A DNA stretch of 64,000 nucleotides, taken from the NCBI GenBank assembly GCA_019059635.1, contig JAGVRJ010000006.1, positions 1,054,001 through 1,118,000 of the forward strand, in the 5' to 3' direction. The notes below the pieces were generated by a model that was not told the DNA's origin, ran no database searches, and saw only the letters and a program-made list of their open reading frames with translations. This stretch comes from Proales similis. Lineage: Eukaryota; Rotifera; Eurotatoria; Ploima; Proalidae. The first letter of the stretch is position 1; each line of letters begins with the position of its first letter. A program made the translations under genes and the position numbers. Below, piece after piece: positions 1 to 13,786 of the stretch.

Positions 1-1248
<1,248 letters not shown>

Positions 1249-1600
1249 ATTCGCTGCCAACTTGAAGCATTTAATCCTGCTCGCGATCACGAACGTTTTT
1301 TCGTCAGCATCACATTAAATTATTCGTTTTCTCCTTGCCCATTTTGTTCTATTTTTCCATATTCAAGCATTTTTGCTCATTATTATTGTATCCTTGAGTC
1401 AAAGCGAACGAAGAAGCAATCTTTGTGACTGTTGGCCTGATAAACTCAACAGCTCAATTGGTGATAAAGAAAATCGCAAAAAAAAATCAAAAGAATAATT
1501 TTCTACTTGAAAATTCTATTTTCGCATTAAATCTTGCCAACAGTGAAGAGAAAGATAATTGACTCGTCATGAATGTGCTCAGATCATGCTTTAGCTGCTG
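1249..1600. other. Intergenic, between convergent 3' ends
   Basis: This AT-rich spacer separates the 3' ends of Arp1 (+) and the DEG/ENaC gene (-). It presumably holds both 3' UTRs. I see no coding or structured element. Confidence 0.6.
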
Positions 1601-3004
1601 CTATTCGCTTGTCTTTTTGTTTCGAATCAAGTTCCAAACATTAAAAAGCTTTTCGGCAATGGCCACAAAGCTCAGCAAGCTGGTGCCTAAAAACAGGCCT
1701 AGAGTGCCGCCGATGCCCGCAATCAGGTCAATGAGCGTTTTACTCGCCGCCTCTGAAATAACTGTGTACTTCAGAGCGCCGTAGTTTATGTCAAGCGCCA
1801 ACACAGACTCCTTCAGCTGCTCGAATGACGGCGACGCATTTGCAAAGTGCCTGCGAACGATGGGCTGCTGCCGAAGTAGCTTGCCATACACACGAGTCGG
1901 ATAGGCGGCCATTGAGACTGAAAGCTTGTAGGAGACAATATCGCATTCTAGCGGACACTGAGACAAACAGCGCTGGTTGATAAAGTCCTCTTTGATAAAC
2001 TTGTAGTAGAGTGTTTCAGTACAGTTTATCTGTGTCTCGTTCAAACAGGGATCGTGGCCATCGACTGGCGTGTACTGCAGGTCGAAACAGCCGCAAGTCT
2101 CGACCACGGCCATTTGAGTGCACAAGTCAAAGCAGTAGGCCTGTGTGTATGTGTAGTTTGACTCCTCCATAATATACCGAACGAGAGGACTTTTTTCCGT
2201 CGAAAAGTGCTCACAAGTGCTGAACGGTACTGGCATTCTGAGCGTGTGCACTCGGCTTATGTCAATGTTGGTGATGGCGCCAGGCAATACATTGATGCCT
2301 TCGTTTAGAATCGGTCTCAAGCTCGAGTTGTGCACAACGATCAATAGGCCGGAGCTGAACTCAGACAGAATAGTCGGCTGCGGTCGACCGATGAACATCT
2401 GCAGGTAGAGACCGGAGAACCGACCGGGCTTTTTTGCAATTTTACTCGGCAAATGTCGACCGTTTGAGTCAAGTGCCGAATTAAAAGTGAAACAATTGCC
2501 AAAGTTGAAATCATAGAACCAAACAAAGTCGTCAGACGAGCATTTCAACTCTCCAAAGTGACATTTGATTATCGACTCGTTTAGCAAAAGTCCAAGCCTC
2601 TGCCGATCTGAATCGCTCAGTTGCGGTCCTCGCGCATTCAAGCCGGCCTTGAGCAAGTTGCTTATAACAACGTGCTCTCCCGTTTGGTTATCGGGATCAA
2701 GCCAGATCTTTTGAACTTGATAGTTCATCAGATATTCGCTTGCTTTCTCAGATAAGAACGGATTCTTGTTGCAGATAGTAATCGCCGGAAATGGCATCGG
2801 TCGCTGGTCGAACACGCGTATTTTGGTGGTCACTTCATACGCTCGGTAGTCGATTATGTTTTTCACAATCATGTAACCGCACAACACAGTCGTGATGCAG
2901 AACACAGTGGTCCATACAAACTTGAAGCCTTGCGTACGCTTTTGCCAAAACATTAGGAAAGTCTCCTCCACGGGGCTGGATTCTTCGTCTGCTTTGGGGT
3001 CCAT
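1601..3004 (-). CDS. DEG/ENaC (amiloride-sensitive type) sodium channel subunit
   Basis: A single exon encodes about 467 residues from the first in-frame ATG at 3004. The protein has the two-membrane-segment plan of the degenerin/ENaC/ASIC family. A short cytoplasmic N terminus is followed by TM1 (FVWTTVFCITTVLCGYMIV) and the post-TM1 motif FPAITICNKNPF. A large cysteine-rich extracellular domain follows, including AYCFDLCTQMAVVETCGCFD and QRCLSQCPLECD. The pre-TM2/TM2 block GIGGTLGLFLGTSLLS carries a GTS triplet where the family has the G/S-x-S selectivity filter. The C-terminal tail is short and basic. Such subunits form trimeric Na+ channels gated by peptide, acid or mechanical stimuli, and the gating here cannot be told from sequence. 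An upstream non-coding exon ending near 3030 is possible. Confidence 0.93.
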   Translation of the reverse strand: MDPKADEESSPVEETFLMFWQKRTQGFKFVWTTVFCITTVLCGYMIVKNIIDYRAYEVTTKIRVFDQRPMPFPAITICNKNPFLSEKASEYLMNYQVQKIWLDPDNQTGEHVVISNLLKAGLNARGPQLSDSDRQRLGLLLNESIIKCHFGELKCSSDDFVWFYDFNFGNCFTFNSALDSNGRHLPSKIAKKPGRFSGLYLQMFIGRPQPTILSEFSSGLLIVVHNSSLRPILNEGINVLPGAITNIDISRVHTLRMPVPFSTCEHFSTEKSPLVRYIMEESNYTYTQAYCFDLCTQMAVVETCGCFDLQYTPVDGHDPCLNETQINCTETLYYKFIKEDFINQRCLSQCPLECDIVSYKLSVSMAAYPTRVYGKLLRQQPIVRRHFANASPSFEQLKESVLALDINYGALKYTVISEAASKTLIDLIAGIGGTLGLFLGTSLLSFVAIAEKLFNVWNLIRNKKTSE

Positions 3005-3924
3005 TGCAGATAAGAAAATTGAGATTGTTCTGAACAAAAAAGACTAACGCCTCTGTTAAGCAGTAGATTTTTCTGGTGCCGGTGAAAAGCGATGAAAACA
3101 TGTGCAACGTCTCATGACTGACCGGATTTGTGTTCATGAGCTTTTACGCACAAAAGCGCGCTCAGAAAAAAAAACAAGAAAAGAGAGCCAGGCGATCGAT
3201 TCAAAAGCACAAACGCAGAAGTGGATCAATATGAGCAAAATGAAAGAAGATGAGTTCACACACGAAATCACCTACATATAAACGTAATCAGTAGATAATA
3301 AGCGAATTAAATTCGCATTTAACTAATAGAAAGAAAGCTTGCACGGCTAGATGCAGAAGATTTTCGAAAGAGGCAGAAAGAGCGGGCGAGCCAGGGATAG
3401 GAATTAGAGCTCATTCGGCAATTCAATCTAATCGATTTCGAGCCCCTGCCAAGAGCCATAAATCCAATACTTTGTGATTCGCGCTCTCAGAGCCACACGC
3501 CAACGTGTTCTTAATGTTTTTTATTCTTTGCTTGTGCCAACTGTTTTTAAGCGTTCGCTTCTGGCTAATTGCAAAATTTAGATCTGATTGTGATTCATTT
3601 CGGACACGAATGTTTTTTCTTTTTGTTGGTTGTTATTTTTTTTTATGAAATCGCAGCTTTGGACGCCAAACGAAGGTGACCAGTAAAATCATCAAAATAA
3701 AATAGAAAATAGCTTTGAAGAGTCAAGTTTTTTATGTCGGGCGGGCCGAGAAGAAAAGTAAAATAGGGAGCATGCGGTTAGAATTTGCTCGTGGCGCACT
3801 CAAACTGACAAGTTTCAATAAAGTTAGAGAACAAGTTTCGCGCTTGGGTATTCTAAAACGGTAAATAAGCAGTTAATGGTTTTAATTGTGCAGATTGTCT
3901 AGAAAGCAAACGCCCTTGATCAGG
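3005..3924. other. Intergenic, divergent promoter region
   Basis: This roughly 0.9 kb region lies between the divergently transcribed channel and M16 peptidase genes, so it should hold both promoters and 5' UTRs. Homopolymer A/T runs occur around 3610-3650. I see no clear TATA box tied to a start and no RNA gene. Confidence 0.5.
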
Positions 3925-6900
3925 ATGGCATCTTCGTTCGCATCGTTTCGACTCGAGTGTTCGCTGTCTAAAGAGGCTGATGACGCCTGTCTGATCCCGG
4001 TGGAAAAGTTAGTCTCGACTCGAACCGGCATGCGATTGTATGTGTGCAAGGTCAACGGTCCGGTGGTGGAAGGCTATTTCTCCCTGGCGACTGAAGCGTC
4101 TGATGACGACGGCCTACCGCATACCCTCGAGCACATGATCTTTCTTGGCAGTCAAAAGTACCCGTATTCGGGCGTCATTGACCTACTCGCCAATAAAGTT
4201 TACGCAGCCGGAACTAACGCATGGACTGCAGTGGACAACACCACCTACACAATATCGACGGCCGAAAAGCACGGATTTCTTCAAATGCTTCCCATTTACC
4301 TTGACCACATTCTGCATCCTTTACTCAGAGAGTCTGGCTATGTAACAGAAGTTTACCACGTAAACGGAGACGGCGAGGACGCCGGCGTGGTCTACTCCGA
4401 AATGCAGTCGGTCGAGAACGAAGACGAGAATGTTGTCGAGCGTGCAATGCACAAGGCAATGTATCCAGATTTAGACTGCGGCTACCGGTACGAAACAGGA
4501 GGCATTTTGCGCAATCTACGCGAGAGCACCAGTCATTCCAAAGTGTGCGATTATCACCGCAAAATGTATCGGCCGTCGAACTTGGCGATCATTGTCGCCG
4601 GTCAAATCGAGACCGCCGAGCTAGTGGAGGCGCTCGAGTCGTTCGAAAGCGAATGGCTCAAAAAGCAAAATAAAAGCAGCGATCAGCTCCCATTCGGACG
4701 CTCTTTCAGTGGTGCCATATCGCCATTAACTCAAAGTCAAGTAGAAACGGTCTACTTTCCAACCAGCAGTGAACAAAGCACAAATGGGCTTGTTTGCATC
4801 GGATGGAGAGGGCCTCACATATCCGAACTAAGAGAGCTCATCGCGCTCGACCTTCTCCTCTACTATTTGACCGATTCAACCATATCCCCGGTAAAGGCGC
4901 ACTTTGTGAACAAGAAGTCCTATTGCAGCAAGGTGAGCATGCAGTTGTCTTGTTCTTTCCTCGCCCGACCTTGCTTTCATGATGTTCCGTTGACGAACAG
5001 ATAGCCTACAAAGTAGAAGAATATCGCGAGAGCTACTTTTGCATCAGCTTCGAAAACACTCAAACAGACAAGTGCGACTTGATTACTGACGAGTTGCTAG
5101 AGTTGCTGCGGCCGTTCGCAGAGGAAAAATGTCAAATAGACATGAATCGAATGGACAGTGTGATAAAGATGAAAATGGCCGAGATCAGAGACAGATTCGA
5201 GGACTCGCCGCATGAGACAGCCGCCAATCTGTGTCTGGGCGATTTTCTTTACGGTAACGACAACGACTTGGCGCCGAAATTCACTCAGATTCGAACGTTC
5301 GAGGCGTTGCGGTCCGAATCGGCCTCCTTCTGGACACGAATGCTCCAGCGTTACATTTTGGACGCACATTCGATTACAATAATCGGTCAGCCCAGTGAGA
5401 AGTTGATGCATTCTATAGGTCAAGAGGATAGCCAGCGCGTGGAGGAGCGTAAAAAAGCACTCTCTAAAAAAGGTCTCAAAGAGCTGAAAAAACGCTTGGA
5501 AAGGGCAGTTGACCAGAACGACGTAATCAAATTGAACGTTTGAATTCGACTTGGACTCACTCTTTGTTAATTTGCTTAGAACGAAGAGGTGCCCGATGAA
5601 GTGTTTGAACAGCTCCAAGTACCTGAGCTGAACCAGATTGAGTTTAAAAATTTGACCCAACACTTGACTTACGATGATAGCTGGAGTGTGAAAAACGTTC
5701 AAAAGTTCTCGCATCTGCAGCTTCAGCTTGACGATCTTAAAGGCACTGAGTTCATTCAGGCTTATCTCATTCTTGACACCGATCGAGTGGATGCTGATCT
5801 GAGGCCTTATTTACAGCTGTTTGCTCAGCTCTTGTTTGAATCACCAATTAAAAACGCTGACGGAGCATGGACCCACGAACAAGTAGTCTACGAGCTGAAC
5901 AAAGATTTACTTGAGTTCGACGCCAGTGTGGGAATAAACGGCGACGAGCTTGAGCCCGGAATGTTTCCGCGCTTTTTCTCCGTCTTTACCAAGGTAAACC
6001 AGATTGAGAGCGAATAGAGCGAGCTCGAGTTTCTTCAGAATTCATTGTAGACAAGTTGCAGCGAATTCGAGGCGGCAATTAAGTGGCTGAAATACGTCAC
6101 ATTCGATTTGGTCTTTGACCCGGAGCAATTAAGAATCGCCGTTCAAAATCTGCTTAAAAGTATCAGGAAGAGAAAACAACAGCCACTTGATCTTATTCAT
6201 TCGTACGTGTGCGAGTTTTACTTTCGATCAGGTAAAAGTTTTAAACCAGTCAGTTCGGTTTGTTGGTTTTTTGAGTTTTAATTTTCAAGACTGCAACATT
6301 TGCTGCACCGATTTCAGACACCAAGAAAAGTTCCTCGGCGATTTAGAGACTCAAATCAACAATTCGAATCTTGAAAGTATCGAAAAATTGCAAATGCTTC
6401 GAAAACAGCTCCTCTCGCCTGATCAGCTTCGAATTTATATTTGTGCTGATCTGGAGCGCCTCGGAGCATATGGAACACTGGATTCAGTAATCGATCGTTA
6501 CTTCTCCGCCGATTTGGTGTTCGACGGGCAAAAAGTTTTCCTCTCAAATCGGCCGTTTCCAGTCGACTTGACTTGGAGTCTGAAAACCAAACTGTGCAAG
6601 ACGAGTCCGGTTTTCAGTCCGATGCCAAATCAAGATCGCCTTTTGGCTCTTGGCTCGACCGAGTCTTCTTTTTTGAAATTGGTCGCCTCGATTGACGTGG
6701 ATTCTTACCATCATCCTGACTACGCTGCTCTGCTTGTTTTAATCGAATACTTAACTCAGACCGAGGTTTGTAAGCCATTGAACAGATTTTGCTAGTCGCT
6801 TTATTCTCAGTCTGTTCAAGGGCCCTCTCTGGGAAGCGGTCAGAGGAGCAGGATTTGCTTATCACGAGGCAATGCATCTAAATCCAGAAAAAGCGACCAT

Positions 6901-7486
6901 CAGCCTGAGTCTGGATGAATGTAGTAACGTCGCTGGCGCCTACGAGGCAACTCGAAACACTTTGGTGGGCTTAGTTTTATTCTTGCTTGTTTAAAAATGA
7001 ACTTGATCAAAATAATTGTGCAAAGATTGAGCACATGAACGACGATTTCGATGACAATCTGTTCGAATCGGCCAAGAATAGTTTGGTATTCCTGCTCATC
7101 GACGATCTCAAGTCGGTTTCCAACTACTCGGCTTATTCAATGAGCTGCCACTTCAAAGGTGTTAAACTGAACGCTGTTCCGTGAGTGAATGTTTTTTTCT
7201 TTCGATTATTGAAAAAAAATCATTTCGGATCGATTCAAGCGAGCTCATCGGAAAAGTGCAAAAGATCGAGATGGATGAACTGAGGCCCTTGTTGGAAAAG
7301 TACCTGATGCCCTTGTTCGCTTCGCACAGCTCAAATTGCTTTGTGGTATGTCATCCGGCCAAACAAAACGCCATACTGAACGAATTCAGCCAAAAGTAAA
7401 TTATTTGTTCCTTAGATTCCCTATTAGATCTCATTTAATCACTTTTCAGGTTCGAGAGAAGTCTAGAAATCGTCGATTTGGGCTGA
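3925..7486 (+). CDS. M16 zinc metallopeptidase, C05D11.1/YOL098C type
   Basis: Nine exons (3925-4932, 5001-5522, 5580-5993, 6051-6231, 6290-6765, 6821-6964, 7026-7180, 7240-7395, 7450-7486) join in frame to about 1030 residues, the usual size of pitrilysin-like M16 enzymes. The inverted zinc motif HTLEH is in exon 1 (LPHTLEHMIFLGS). The distal zinc-binding glutamate is expected in VVYSEMQSVENE about 80 residues later. The C-terminal half keeps the substrate-pocket signature TEGPLWEAVRGAGFAY, formed across the exon 5/6 junction. The N-terminal half resembles the uncharacterised C. elegans C05D11.1 and yeast YOL098C group more than insulin-degrading enzyme or mitochondrial presequence protease. 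There is no obvious targeting peptide, so a cytosolic peptidase is likely. The start at 3925 is the ATG nearest the conserved domain. An upstream in-frame ATG is absent and a 5' acceptor sits at about 3893. Confidence 0.88.
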
Positions 7487-7730
7487 GCCGTTTTCCGATC
7501 GTAGCTATTTTAAGTTCGAATGAATTATAAAGAATCAAGAGACATAGTGTTTGTTTAAATTAAACTGGATTAAATTTTATGAACCTCAGCCTGAGAAAGG
7601 TGGACCCTTGGCTTGAATGGACACACAGGCTTTGAAGAATAGGCTTTGTTGAATCGCTCACTAGTCGAATAAGGCATGAATTGATCAAGTTAGCTGAGAA
7701 ATTCCGAGAATTAAATTTTTTTAGCAAAAA

Positions 7731-7801
7731 TGCACTGGCCGGGAATCGAACCCGGGCCGCCCGCGTGGCAGGCGAGCATTCTACCACTGAACCACCAGTG
7801 C
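7731..7801 (-). tRNA. tRNA-Gly, anticodon GCC
   Basis: On the minus strand, 71 nt fold as a standard tRNA. The acceptor arms GCACTGG and CCAGTGC pair perfectly (7801-7795 with 7738-7732), with discriminator A at 7731. The D-arm region has TGGTTCAGTGGTAGAA (box A) and the anticodon loop has CTGCCAC with anticodon GCC. The T-arm holds the box B sequence GGTTCGATTCC. There is no intron and no encoded CCA. A run of T on the minus strand is only moderately close downstream. This is a typical eukaryotic glycine tRNA. Confidence 0.97.
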
Positions 7802-8056
7802 TTCTATTCCTGGTTGAACTTATTGCCCAACAGTTTTCTTGGTTCACTCCACTTTTTGCGCTGTGCATATTCCGAGTCAAATTCTGATGATTAAATATCG
7901 AAAATATGTGCAAAACAGTGTTTAAATTTGATTCAAATTTAATAATAAATAAATTTCAACAGCAGCAAGTTGAATAATTTAGATTATAGAGAGATAAAGG
8001 CATTAAAATGCATAGAAATGAGGATGGAAGAAAAGGAATTGAACTCTTTTGATTAC

Positions 8057-10046
<1,990 letters not shown>

Positions 10047-10747
10047 CGATTCTGTCAAAAGTGAAAATGGCACGCTCGTTGCCGTATTGTTGTTCTCTTC
10101 ATTTCTGCCTCTCTCCCCATCGGTCTCCCTCTTCCCCCTTTTCTCGTCTATTATGCTCGTCGGCCGAATTGGGTACACACATCAAAACAATTTTCACTAA
10201 ATCGCTTAAATTCCTTTAGTTGTCACCGACCATTTCTTGCCGATCGTTGACCGTTGTCCATTCACTTTCCTTTTTTCGATTGTAAGTAATCGATTCGTGT
10301 TTATTTCCAGCTCATTTCTAAACTTGGCTTGACCAAATTCAGGAACGGTCTTACTTTAATTTTGATGATGGTGAGCTTTCAAGCCCGAGAAGGACTTGTG
10401 CTCATTCAAGCTCGCATTCAAACAGAGACCAAACGATTTTTACTACTTTTGCTAGTTTCTACTTGTGTAAGAGATCAATTTAAAAATTTAAAACCTCTTC
10501 TTGATTAGAATTATGTTTCATTCATCCTAAAAGCTTGATTGACGCCCAGACAAAAGCTCAGTCGCCATTCGTAGCGTATTGAAGGCACAATTTCAAGAAT
10601 AAACATCGACAAGTACCAAAAAATGCTGCTAAATCGACTTGCTTTGCTGCCTTCTCGGGCGACAGGCATCATAAAGGTGACAGAGTTTGCCAATTTCAGA
10701 GTCGTATTTGTGATCAATTAACTCGAGCAAATTAGACCAGTCGTCAG
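10047..10747. other. Divergent upstream region with a possible tiny first exon
   Basis: This region lies between WDR13 (-) and the TMEM186-like gene (+). Positions 10365-10370 read ATGATG directly followed by GTGAGC, a good splice donor. Splicing to the acceptor ending at 10747 joins in frame with the downstream coding exon. A further donor-like GTAAGT lies at 10282. No other gene is visible. Confidence 0.4.
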
Positions 10748-11512
10748 CTAAGTCGTTCAGAAATTCGCACCGGCCTCTCAGATTCGTTCAAACCGAAGCG
10801 AAGCGACGCGCTCAAGGATCACAATGAATACTTGAAAGAAAGAAGTGGCGACAAGCTTGCCTTGCCAAAGCTCAAGGAAGGCGGAGGGGGCTCCAAGCTG
10901 ATAAACGCTTTTCTCAGTCCGACGCCGCTCAATATTCAGCTTAGAAAACAGTTCAACATAAGCGACAAGTATCGACTAGTCTATGTGATAGAGAACGAGC
11001 GTCTGTTCCTGATCTTGCATCACATAGTGGCACTTCTCTTTCCGCTGTTCGTATTTGCAGCCGGCGCATTCGCGCTCGGCGAGCTAAGCGGAGTTTCGCA
11101 GTTTGAAAAATCATTCGAGCAGCCCTACTTGTACGCGGGCATGTTCAGTGTCTATTTCGGCCTGATATTCTGGTTCTCCAGACGCCTGCGACGTTTGACA
11201 TTGTTCAGAATCTATCACGATCTCGACTCGAACAAATTTAAGAGCATTCGAATGCGCGGCTTTCTCAAGTTTGTCTGCGACGATTTCCATAGCAATGACG
11301 TCGCGTTGAAATTTATGACTTCGGGTGCGCAAGCGGCCCCAAGCGGTCGCGTACAGAAAGCATTCAGAGCTGTACGTCAGCAGCACGGCAATTTAATCAT
11401 CAAAGGCCACACTCGTTACGTCGACTTTCACCTATTTTCGTCTCGTCAGGCACTGGAGAATTTGCTTGGCCCTCAAGTAGTCAGACAAATGCAAAACGAT
11501 TCGCAAATTTAA
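10748..11512 (+). CDS. Two-membrane-segment protein, TMEM186-like; start codon in an upstream exon
   Basis: The last coding exon encodes about 254 residues. Upstream of it the frame is open to a stop at 10733-10735 but holds no ATG, so translation must begin in an earlier exon, possibly ATGATG at 10365 spliced to 10748. The N terminus is basic (SRSEIRTGLSDSFKPKR), compatible with mitochondrial targeting. Two hydrophobic segments follow (HHIVALLFPLFVFAAGAFAL and YLYAGMFSVYFGLIFWF), then an RRLRR motif and a soluble C-terminal domain. This layout (xYRxVY... two helices, RRL, beta-rich tail) resembles TMEM186, a mitochondrial inner-membrane protein linked to complex I assembly. The match is by layout and a few residues only, so the name is tentative. 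Confidence 0.5.
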   Translation, partial: LSRSEIRTGLSDSFKPKRSDALKDHNEYLKERSGDKLALPKLKEGGGGSKLINAFLSPTPLNIQLRKQFNISDKYRLVYVIENERLFLILHHIVALLFPLFVFAAGAFALGELSGVSQFEKSFEQPYLYAGMFSVYFGLIFWFSRRLRRLTLFRIYHDLDSNKFKSIRMRGFLKFVCDDFHSNDVALKFMTSGAQAAPSGRVQKAFRAVRQQHGNLIIKGHTRYVDFHLFSSRQALENLLGPQVVRQMQNDSQI

Positions 11513-12053
11513 TAAACTGCTCTTGATTATTTGCTCTCGTTCTGCGCACGATCTAATTCGCCATTTTCTTAATTTTGCGAAAATAACTACGCTTGATTGA
11601 AACTTGCTCATTTTGTTGCTTGTCTGCCGTGATCCAGTCAACTCTTCATAATTGTCAACCTAGACATCGTGATCCAGGTTGTTGTTGTTGTTGTTGAAAG
11701 TTTCTTTTCAAAGCAGCAAGAATTCATTTCAAACTGTCAAATAGACCGGTCAGATGCGAAACACAAGACTGAGTTGTCAGGAGGGCCCTCAATTTTTTAG
11801 CATCAAGAGAGGCACATACAGGCCACGATTGTTTTACTTGTTCGCTTAGAGTAAATGACATGGATCTCTATTCAAATTTATTTGATTCTAATTGAAACCG
11901 TGAATTATAATGAGATGAATTCATGCAGATGGGCCCTGTCACGAAAAGATCACACCGTTTAGAACAAAATTAAGATGAGAACCAAAAGCGTGAGCCAGTT
12001 GGCTCTCTTCTACTCAATATCTAGAACGCTTCTCATTCACTTTTAGACGAGAC
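11513..12053. other. Intergenic with (GTT)n tract
   Basis: This 0.5 kb spacer lies between two plus-strand genes. It holds a GTT microsatellite at about 11678-11696 and a possible 5' UTR splice acceptor (TTTTAG) at 12041-12046, just before the next ATG. Nothing else is seen. Confidence 0.5.
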
Positions 12054-13604
12054 ATGGAGGCAAGAAACGACATTAGAAAACTCGGACTCCTTGAACAATA
12101 CTTTCACGACGAGATCGAACGCGGCTCCTCCATAAATGCGAGCACAATATTAATCAACTCAAAAATAGACGTGTTTTCCCACTTGCATACGTTCGATCAA
12201 GCGATTCGTCTATGGAAGCGTACGCAGCCCTTTCTGCGATGTCGCGTTCGTCACGGCAATCAGGAGGAGATGGCCGCTCCGCCACCCAACAAATACTTTT
12301 CTCTCATCGACGAGGAATGGCTAGACGATGTGAGCAATGTCTCATACGTTAAATTCAAGACTCGACCAGGCCATCCAGAAAACAGCGACGATTTGTGGAA
12401 GCTGATGCTCGAGAGAGAACTCACTATTCCGATCGATTGGAAACATGGACCAATGTGGCGGCTTGTTTTAATTGATTTGGGCTCTGAGAAAGCGCCTTTC
12501 GAGTATTGTCTCATTATTTCAGTCACTCACGCGGTGTTTGACGGCAGTAGTGCATTCTCCAGCCTAGTCAGCTTATTTGTTTTGTTCGAGGCGTTGTTTA
12601 CCAAGCAGCTGAATGCCCAAGATCAAGTGCCAGACGCTAGCGTGCTTCAGTCGGTAGAAACCTATGCATCAGAAGAACTCGACAAAATCGACTCAATCGA
12701 AAAGCCCGCCTCTATTCCGATACCGAATTTCAAATTTCCCAAAAAGCTTTTGAACACAACGGGAGAGGTTCATGTGCCACTAGAAAATTTGGGCAAATTT
12801 GAGCAGCTCTCTTGCTCTGATCTTACTGCTGGCTTTTATTCGGCTCGAGATGAGAGCTTGGTCGTCACCGTGGGAGATTTGCTTGAACTGAGCCGAAATA
12901 TGCCATCTCGTCTGTTGCCCACAATTATGCAAGGCGACCGTTTTCAACGATTTAAAACTGTATGCAAACAAAACGGCTGCAAGCTGACCGGAGTGTTCAA
13001 CATGATATTCATAATCGCCTGGCGCATGGTCTACAAGCAGTTGGCCGGCCATCCGAATGCCGAGTCGGTGCCCATAAACTACTCGACAGTGATCAATTTG
13101 CGAAGCTTTGTAAAACAAGTGGACATCGGCTCTCTGATCTGGTTCTGTAACAAACTCTACACAGCTTTCGATCAAGAGACCAACTTGGACAGGCAACAGT
13201 TTTGGAGCGAGGAATTTTGGCGTTTGGCTAAGAAAGAGAGCAGCGAATTTCACGCTCGACTCAAAAAAGGCGAGCAGTTCATAATCCCATGCAACACAGG
13301 TCCAATTGGACCTGATGAGAACAAAATTCACTACGGACTGTCAAATCTGATTATACCGAGTCAATTGACCAAAGAGTTCACTTTGTTCAATTTGAAAGAA
13401 CTCTACACGACAACTTCGTATCGGCGTGATTGGACATTTGATATTTCTTTCAGCTACATAATCACTCTCGACGATCGCATGTGCTGGTCATTAACCTACA
13501 ACTCAAGCTATGTCAAACAGTCGACCATTGATGCGTTTGTCAAATATTTCCATCAAATCTGCGACAAAATAATCGCTTTAGACAGTCAACCATCGCCCTC
13601 ATGA
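12054..13604 (+). CDS. Condensation-domain-like (CoA-dependent acyltransferase fold) protein
   Basis: One uninterrupted exon encodes 516 residues. The catalytic-type motif is HAVFDG within ISVTHAVFDGSSAF (about residues 160-172). This fits the HxxxDG motif shared by alcohol acetyltransferases, NRPS condensation domains and BAHD/CAT enzymes. The second histidine of the HHxxxDG form is replaced by threonine. A C-terminal half with INYSTVINLRSF (about residues 343-354) and FDISFSYIITLDDRMCWSLTYNSSYV fits the second lobe of the fold, where a DFGW-like region would be. There is no carrier-protein or adenylation domain next to it and no signal peptide, so it is a free-standing acyltransferase, most like the fungal alcohol O-acetyltransferase family. 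The substrate is unknown. Its lack of introns beside intron-rich genes is notable, but other genes here are also intronless. Confidence 0.72.
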   Translation: MEARNDIRKLGLLEQYFHDEIERGSSINASTILINSKIDVFSHLHTFDQAIRLWKRTQPFLRCRVRHGNQEEMAAPPPNKYFSLIDEEWLDDVSNVSYVKFKTRPGHPENSDDLWKLMLERELTIPIDWKHGPMWRLVLIDLGSEKAPFEYCLIISVTHAVFDGSSAFSSLVSLFVLFEALFTKQLNAQDQVPDASVLQSVETYASEELDKIDSIEKPASIPIPNFKFPKKLLNTTGEVHVPLENLGKFEQLSCSDLTAGFYSARDESLVVTVGDLLELSRNMPSRLLPTIMQGDRFQRFKTVCKQNGCKLTGVFNMIFIIAWRMVYKQLAGHPNAESVPINYSTVINLRSFVKQVDIGSLIWFCNKLYTAFDQETNLDRQQFWSEEFWRLAKKESSEFHARLKKGEQFIIPCNTGPIGPDENKIHYGLSNLIIPSQLTKEFTLFNLKELYTTTSYRRDWTFDISFSYIITLDDRMCWSLTYNSSYVKQSTIDAFVKYFHQICDKIIALDSQPSPS

Positions 13605-13786
13605 CTCTGCAAATCAAATCAGCCGTTTCATTTTAATTGAACACATCAGTCTAGGAAATTCTTGATTTAACTCTGAATTTTATTTTTTTTTCCTGCTTAC
13701 TCGAGCCGTAAGAGAAAAAATTCGATTTCAAAAAGCAAACAACGATAAAGACGAAACTAGCGATTGGAAACGATCCAAAACATGTT

